Source: Dehalococcoidia bacterium (GTDB lineage: Bacteria > Chloroflexota > Dehalococcoidia > GIF9 > AB-539-J10). From it: a stretch of DNA of 19,660 nt. A program made the translations under genes and the position numbers. Below the pieces are notes generated by a model. It searched no databases, was not told the DNA's origin, and saw only the letters and a list, made by a program, of their open reading frames with translations. Below, one piece after another: positions 16,002-19,660 of this stretch (position 1 is its first letter; each line of letters starts with the position of its first letter). The DNA is taken from positions 1-19,660 of the forward strand of contig JAUWOK010000006.1 of assembly GCA_030612165.1 (NCBI GenBank), read 5' to 3'.

Positions 16002-16032
16002 GCAGGTTATAGTGTATTGTAACCTGCTTTTT
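16002..16032 (+). terminator. Second, tandem terminator after tRNA-Ala
   Basis: GCAGGTTA and TAACCTGC form a perfect eight-base-pair stem with a ten-base loop, followed by TTTTT. It backs up the terminator 15 bases upstream. The remaining 60 bases before the transketolase stop show no feature, and no clear terminator for the transketolase genes is visible. Confidence 0.75.
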
Positions 16033-16091
16033 GTTAACCGCTATCTGTTTTGTGAATTAGCTCTGAACAGGAAAACTCTTTGGTTCAATGC

Positions 16092-17057
16092 CTATTTTCT
16101 TTTGACCACGATTTTTGCTGCCTTCTCAATGTCCCTGGCAGTCAGGCCGTATTCCTGTAGCAGCTCGTCGGCCTTGCCCGATAAAGCATATCTATCACCA
16201 AGGTTAACAAACTCTACAGGTACTGGTTTTGTCCTGGCCAGTACCTGAGCCACGCGGCTGCCCAATCCTCCCTGCGCCAGGTGTTCTTCGGCGACAACGA
16301 TAGCGCCGGTTTCAGCCGCTGCCTTTGCAACAGTTTCCTCGTCTAGCGGCTTGATGGTGTGTATATCAAGCACACGGCAGTTAATGCCGTGCTCGGCCAG
16401 GGCTTCTGCCGCTTCTAACGCTTTGAATACCATGATGCCTGTCGCCACAATGGACACATCGTTTCCTTCTCTCAGTGTTATGGCCTTGCCCACTGTAAAA
16501 GCATAACCTTCTGGATAAATGATTGGCGCCTTGATACGGCTGAGCCTGATGTAAAAAGGCCCTCGAGTAGATGCCGCTGCCTTTACCGCCTCGGCTGTCT
16601 CGCGGGCGTCGGCGGGCACGATCACGGTAAATCCCGGCAAAGCGCAGTACAGCGAAAGGTCTTCTATCGCCTGGTGAGATAGGCCGTCTTCTCCCACGGT
16701 AATACCCCCATGAGTGGCCACAACCTTGACATTTAAGCCTGTCTGAGAAAGACATATCCTCACCTGATCAAAACAGCGGCAAGCGGCAAAAACCGCGAAA
16801 GTACTGGCAAAAACTGTTTTTCCAGAGGCTGCCAGGCCGGCAGCGATGCTTATCATGTTTTGCTCTGCCAAACCACAGTCAAAAAAGCGGTCGGGAAATT
16901 CCTGAGCAAAAAAACAGGTCATGGTGGATGGTGACAGATCCGCATCTAACACAATGATGTTTTTGTCCTGCTTGCCCAGCTCCACCAGTGTTTTACCATA
17001 GGTCTCACGAAGGGAAACCTTTGCTGTGTGGCTATCCGGTTGCATCTGTTGAGACAT
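16092..17057 (-). CDS. Transketolase, C-terminal subunit (split enzyme)
   Basis: Carries the pyrimidine-binding and C-terminal domains of transketolase as a separate 321-aa chain. The catalytic ThDP-activating glutamate is Glu65 in GLAEQNMI. AAGLAASGKTVFASTFA and the THGGITVGEDG segment are typical of the transketolase/DXS pyrimidine domain. The C-terminal domain contains VVAEEHLAQGGLGS. It needs the N-terminal subunit encoded 3 bases upstream to be active. GGAG lies 6 bases before the ATG, inside the end of the upstream gene, so the subunits are translationally coupled. Together they make the erythrose 4-phosphate used by DAHP synthase and the ribose 5-phosphate used in purine synthesis. DXS is a less likely alternative, since that enzyme is a single chain. 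Confidence 0.93.
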   Translation of the reverse strand: MSQQMQPDSHTAKVSLRETYGKTLVELGKQDKNIIVLDADLSPSTMTCFFAQEFPDRFFDCGLAEQNMISIAAGLAASGKTVFASTFAVFAACRCFDQVRICLSQTGLNVKVVATHGGITVGEDGLSHQAIEDLSLYCALPGFTVIVPADARETAEAVKAAASTRGPFYIRLSRIKAPIIYPEGYAFTVGKAITLREGNDVSIVATGIMVFKALEAAEALAEHGINCRVLDIHTIKPLDEETVAKAAAETGAIVVAEEHLAQGGLGSRVAQVLARTKPVPVEFVNLGDRYALSGKADELLQEYGLTARDIEKAAKIVVKRK

Positions 17058-17060
17058 GCG

Positions 17061-17906
17061 CTACTCCAGTTCCTTTAAAGCTTTGTCGGTTTCCTCGGGG
17101 GAGGGAGGCTTGCCATGAAAAGCCACATTATTTTCCATAAAACTTACCCCCTTGCCCTTAATGGTGCGGGCAATAATCACGGATGGCTTGCCTTTTATTG
17201 CCTTGACTTCCTGTAAAGCAGAGATAATCTGGTCAAAGTCATGCCCGTCTATTTCAACGGTATGCCAGCCGAAAGCCTGCCATTTTTTTGCGAAGGGGTC
17301 AAGGCACATTATGTCTTGAGTTCTACCACTGAGTTGAATCTGGTTATAATCAACAATGGCCACAAGGTTATCCAGCTTAAATTGAGAAGCTGATAGCGCT
17401 GCCTCCCAGACCTGCCCCTCATCACATTCCCCGTCGCCCAAGAGAACATATGTTTTATATTTACGGCTATCAAGCCTGGCACACAGTGCAAAGCCGATAG
17501 CGCAGGACAGGCCCATTCCCAACGATCCGGCGGACATTTCTACTCCAGGAGTGAACGTTCTATCAGTATGCCCCTGTAAACGACTGCCCAGCTTCCTAAA
17601 AGTGGCCAGTTCTTCTATCGGGAAATAACCACATTCAGCCAGCGCCGCATATAATATTGGGGCGGCGTGTCCCTTGCTCAATATAAAGCGATCACGCTCC
17701 TCCCACTGAGGATTGTGTGGATCGTGCTTTAAAATTTTGAAATAGAGAGCAGTGACGATGTCAGCGGCAGAAAGAGAACCTCCGGGATGCCCACTGCTGG
17801 CTGTGGCTATCATGTTAATAACATGGCGGCGCAGCCTTTTGCTCATTTGCTCAAGCTGCGGGACAAACAAATCAAATTGGTTAACTTTTTGCGCTGAAGT
17901 CTCCAT
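17061..17906 (-). CDS. Transketolase, N-terminal subunit (split enzyme)
   Basis: Carries the pyrophosphate-binding domain of transketolase, 281 aa. Landmarks are the SSGHPGGSLSAADI block (His40), SKGHAAP (His80), GHTD (His113) and the ThDP motif GDGECDEG starting at 157 and ending in DYNQ (Asn188). The start is set at ATG 17906. The frame is open to 17969, but the promoter's -10 box lies at 17924-17929, so the upstream part cannot be in the mRNA. AGGGG lies just before this ATG, with only about 3 bases between, so spacing is short; Met at 17846 is a less likely alternative. The split arrangement is known from archaea and several anaerobic bacterial groups. Confidence 0.92.
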   Translation of the reverse strand: METSAQKVNQFDLFVPQLEQMSKRLRRHVINMIATASSGHPGGSLSAADIVTALYFKILKHDPHNPQWEERDRFILSKGHAAPILYAALAECGYFPIEELATFRKLGSRLQGHTDRTFTPGVEMSAGSLGMGLSCAIGFALCARLDSRKYKTYVLLGDGECDEGQVWEAALSASQFKLDNLVAIVDYNQIQLSGRTQDIMCLDPFAKKWQAFGWHTVEIDGHDFDQIISALQEVKAIKGKPSVIIARTIKGKGVSFMENNVAFHGKPPSPEETDKALKELE

Positions 17907-17923
17907 TTTCCCCTGTGGACAGC

Positions 17924-17953
17924 ATTGTAATTTATCAGAGTCGTTTTTGTCTA
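17924..17953 (-). promoter_or_regulatory. Promoter of the transketolase operon
   Basis: The minus strand has TAGACA (17953-17948), an 18-base spacer and TACAAT (17929-17924). The predicted start near 17917 leaves a leader of about 10 nt, just enough for the AGGGG ribosome-binding site. Confidence 0.65.
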
Positions 17954-17979
17954 TTCTACAAGGGGCCACACTCGAACCC

Positions 17980-18009
17980 TTGAGTTGCCTCTCTCCATTT
18001 GATTATAAT
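17980..18009 (+). promoter_or_regulatory. Promoter of the amidohydrolase gene
   Basis: TTGAGT at 17980-17985, an 18-base spacer, then a perfect TATAAT at 18004-18009. Only seven bases separate the -10 box from the ATG at 18017, so transcription should begin at or next to the A of the start codon. It is back-to-back with the transketolase promoter. Confidence 0.7.
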
Positions 18010-18016
18010 ACTGCCG

Positions 18017-18859
18017 ATGATCGTAGATTTTCATACTCATATATTTTCTCCCTCTATCAGGGAGCGACGGGAGGAATATATCCGGCGTGATTCTTGTTTT
18101 GCCCTGCTTTATGCCAATCCCAAAGCCAGGTTGACGACGGCCGAAGAGCTTATTGCCAGTATGGATGAAGCAGGAGTGGACCATTCCGTGGCATTGAACA
18201 TTGGCTGGAACAGTCACGAGCTTTGTGTGGAAACTAACGATTATATCCTGGAAGCGGCAGCGCGCTATCCTGATAGACTCAGCGGCTTCTGCTGTGTTCA
18301 ACCCGCAGAGGGAGAAGTTGCCCTGATAGAACTGGAGCGTTGCATTGGCGCGGGCGCCAGAGGGCTTGGAGAGATGAGGTCGGATATGCAGGGCTTCGAT
18401 CCTGTGAATGCGGCGATAATGCCGTCCCTGGTAGAGATAATGGCAAAGCACGATATGATCTTTCTCACCCATTCCTCCGAACCAGCGGGACACCAGTACT
18501 GCGGCAAAGGTAGTATCACTCCGGATATTCTTTATTCTTTCCTGGTCAAATTTCCTGAACTGAAATTGGTTTGCGCACACTGGGGAGGAGGACTTCCCTT
18601 TTATGCCCTGATGCCCGAGGTTTCCCGAGCATTAAGCAATGTCTTTTACGATACGGCAGCAACCATTTTTTTATACCAACCACAGATTTTCTCTTGTGTC
18701 AGTAGTCTCGTAGGCTCGGACAAGATACTTTTCGGCAGTGATTATCCGCTTATCGCCCAAGAGAGAATAATCTCCCATGTTCAATCTCTGGAGATCCCCG
18801 CGGAGGACAAGCAGCGGATACTGGGAGGAAATGCCGCGAAGCTGTTACTTGGAGCTTAA
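18017..18859 (+). CDS. Metal-dependent amidohydrolase (amidohydrolase 2 / TIM-barrel hydrolase family)
   Basis: A 280-aa TIM-barrel hydrolase. The metal-binding DFHTHIF at 4-10 (His6, His8), LTHSSEP with His152, CAHWGGG with His188, and the terminal LFGSDYPL with Asp242 form the usual set of the family. Glu119 in GLGEMRSD may be a further site residue. These proteins hydrolyse or decarboxylate cyclic or amide substrates; the substrate here cannot be read from the sequence. The ATG at 18017 is chosen; a TTG at 17999 is in frame but lies upstream of the -10 box. There is no Shine-Dalgarno sequence and a leaderless mRNA is predicted. thpR follows 14 bases downstream. Confidence 0.88.
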   Translation: MIVDFHTHIFSPSIRERREEYIRRDSCFALLYANPKARLTTAEELIASMDEAGVDHSVALNIGWNSHELCVETNDYILEAAARYPDRLSGFCCVQPAEGEVALIELERCIGAGARGLGEMRSDMQGFDPVNAAIMPSLVEIMAKHDMIFLTHSSEPAGHQYCGKGSITPDILYSFLVKFPELKLVCAHWGGGLPFYALMPEVSRALSNVFYDTAATIFLYQPQIFSCVSSLVGSDKILFGSDYPLIAQERIISHVQSLEIPAEDKQRILGGNAAKLLLGA

Positions 18860-18873
18860 GGAGCAAAAAAATC

Positions 18874-19467
18874 ATGTTACCTGCTTCAGCGGTGATTCGC
18901 GCTTTTATTTCCATCGAGTTGCCAGAGGAAACAAAGAGAAAATTAAGCGAGGTAAAATATGTGCTGGGTGGCAATGGCTACAGATTTATCAAATGGGTAA
19001 GTCCTGAGAACTTGCATCTTACACTTAAATTTCTCGGCAACATCTCTGCCGTGCAGGTAGAGGATGTGACAACAATGATAAAGGAAGTAGCCAGAGGACA
19101 TTCTCCCTTCCACCTTGAATTTCGAGAACTGGGAGCTTTTCCTGGCTTAAAACAGCCCCTGATCATCTGGATAGGTATTGCAGGGGAAGTGGAGACGTTC
19201 TCCCTGTTGCAGCAGAAAATCGATTCCTCTCTTGCCTCTCTAGGTTTTCCTCGTGAGGATCGCCCTTTTGTGCCTCACCTGACTCTGGCTCGCCTTAAGG
19301 AAGGAACGTTATACAGGGAAAGAAAGGATTTCGGTGCTCGGGTGGTTAGTGCTGATATTGAAATTGATTATCCGCTGGATGTCACAACAGTCAGCCTGAT
19401 GAAAAGCCAGATCACCCCGCAAGGAGCAATTTACACTCGCCTGTCTGCTATTGGGCTGAGAAAATAA
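18874..19467 (+). CDS. thpR: RNA 2',3'-cyclic phosphodiesterase (LigT / 2H family)
   Basis: A 197-aa member of the 2H phosphoesterase superfamily. The two catalytic HxTx motifs are HLTL at His48 and HLTL at His135, each in the expected context (ENLHLTLKFLG and FVPHLTLARL). The opening RAFISIELPEE is characteristic. Such enzymes open 2',3'-cyclic phosphates on RNA ends, and some have RNA ligase activity in vitro. AAGGAG lies 10 bases before the ATG. Co-transcription with the amidohydrolase is likely, although no functional link is obvious. Confidence 0.93.
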   Translation: MLPASAVIRAFISIELPEETKRKLSEVKYVLGGNGYRFIKWVSPENLHLTLKFLGNISAVQVEDVTTMIKEVARGHSPFHLEFRELGAFPGLKQPLIIWIGIAGEVETFSLLQQKIDSSLASLGFPREDRPFVPHLTLARLKEGTLYRERKDFGARVVSADIEIDYPLDVTTVSLMKSQITPQGAIYTRLSAIGLRK

Positions 19468-19519
19468 CGGCCTTTTTATTTGTTAAAAAGCGAGTCGCGA
19501 AAACATGCCTGGTATTATG

Positions 19520-19551
19520 AAAAGGGGAAGGCTTTAAAACCTTCCCCTTTT
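19520..19551. terminator. Bidirectional Rho-independent terminator
   Basis: AAAAGGGGAAGG and CCTTCCCCTTTT form a perfect twelve-base-pair stem with an eight-base loop, flanked by A on one side and T on the other. It can therefore end transcription from both directions: thpR on the plus strand and the unidentified gene on the minus strand. Confidence 0.85.
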
Positions 19552-19575
19552 CACTGCTATACAACGCAGATCTGC

Positions 19576-19660
19576 TTAAGCCAGTACTTGCTCGGTCCTC
19601 TGGATAATGGATTCCTGTGTCTGCTTGTCCAGGCTAGTGAAGTAAGCACTGTATCCAGCT
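19576..19660 (-). CDS. 3' end of an unidentified protein gene (cut by the right edge)
   Basis: Reading the minus strand from the edge, one frame gives 27 codons and then TAA at 19578-19576. The last residues include SAYFTSLDKQTQES and end in TEQVLA. Of the two minus-strand frames I translated from the right edge, one hits a stop after eight codons; this is the open one. It stops 25 bases before the bidirectional terminator, as a real gene end would. I do not recognise the family from so short a piece. Confidence 0.6.
   Translation of the reverse strand, partial: AGYSAYFTSLDKQTQESIIQRTEQVLA

Overview
The window is a compact, housekeeping-dense stretch of a bacterial chromosome. It contains part of a 23S rRNA gene, seven tRNA genes, sixteen complete protein genes and one protein gene cut by the right edge. 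No insertion sequence, phage module, CRISPR array or toxin-antitoxin pair is visible. The best guess for the host is an anaerobic Chloroflexota bacterium of the Dehalococcoidia type. The reasons are a 23S gene with its own promoter and no 16S gene upstream (a known trait of Dehalococcoides), a Thermotoga-type DAHP synthase, a class V aminotransferase beside serA, a split two-subunit transketolase, and a cmk-plsC-ispH operon. This assignment is inference; no 16S gene is present to confirm it.

Layout, left to right. Positions 1-926 (minus) are the 5' portion of 23S rRNA with a strong promoter upstream. Positions 1287-7565 (plus) are a tightly packed run of six genes: aroH, DAHP synthase, ribF, tyrS, class V aminotransferase and serA. 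It joins the entry and branch steps of aromatic amino acid synthesis, flavin cofactor synthesis, tyrosine charging and phosphoserine/serine synthesis. Positions 7577-11796 (minus) carry purQ, purL and a DUF1015 gene that converges on serA. Then come rpsU (minus) with its own promoter and terminator, a HIT-family gene (plus), and the cmk-plsC-ispH operon (12750-14909, minus).

Positions 15036-15943 (plus) are a tRNA cluster: Arg-CCT, Trp-CCA, Leu-GAG, Gly-GCC, Cys-GCA, Leu-TAA and Ala-TGC. Several recognisable promoters precede members of the cluster, and two strong terminators in tandem close it. Positions 16092-17906 (minus) encode the two transketolase subunits. Divergent from them are a metal-dependent amidohydrolase and an RNA 2',3'-cyclic phosphodiesterase (thpR). 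A bidirectional terminator then separates thpR from the 3' end of an unidentified minus-strand gene.

The most interesting points are these: a DUF1015 protein with a ParB/sulfiredoxin/free-serine-kinase-like DGHHR motif beside the phosphoserine genes; two genes (the amidohydrolase and cmk) whose -10 boxes lie so close to the start codon that leaderless mRNAs are predicted; a small-type PurL with PurQ but no purS beside them; and two unexplained inverted repeats. No clearly new multi-gene system was found.
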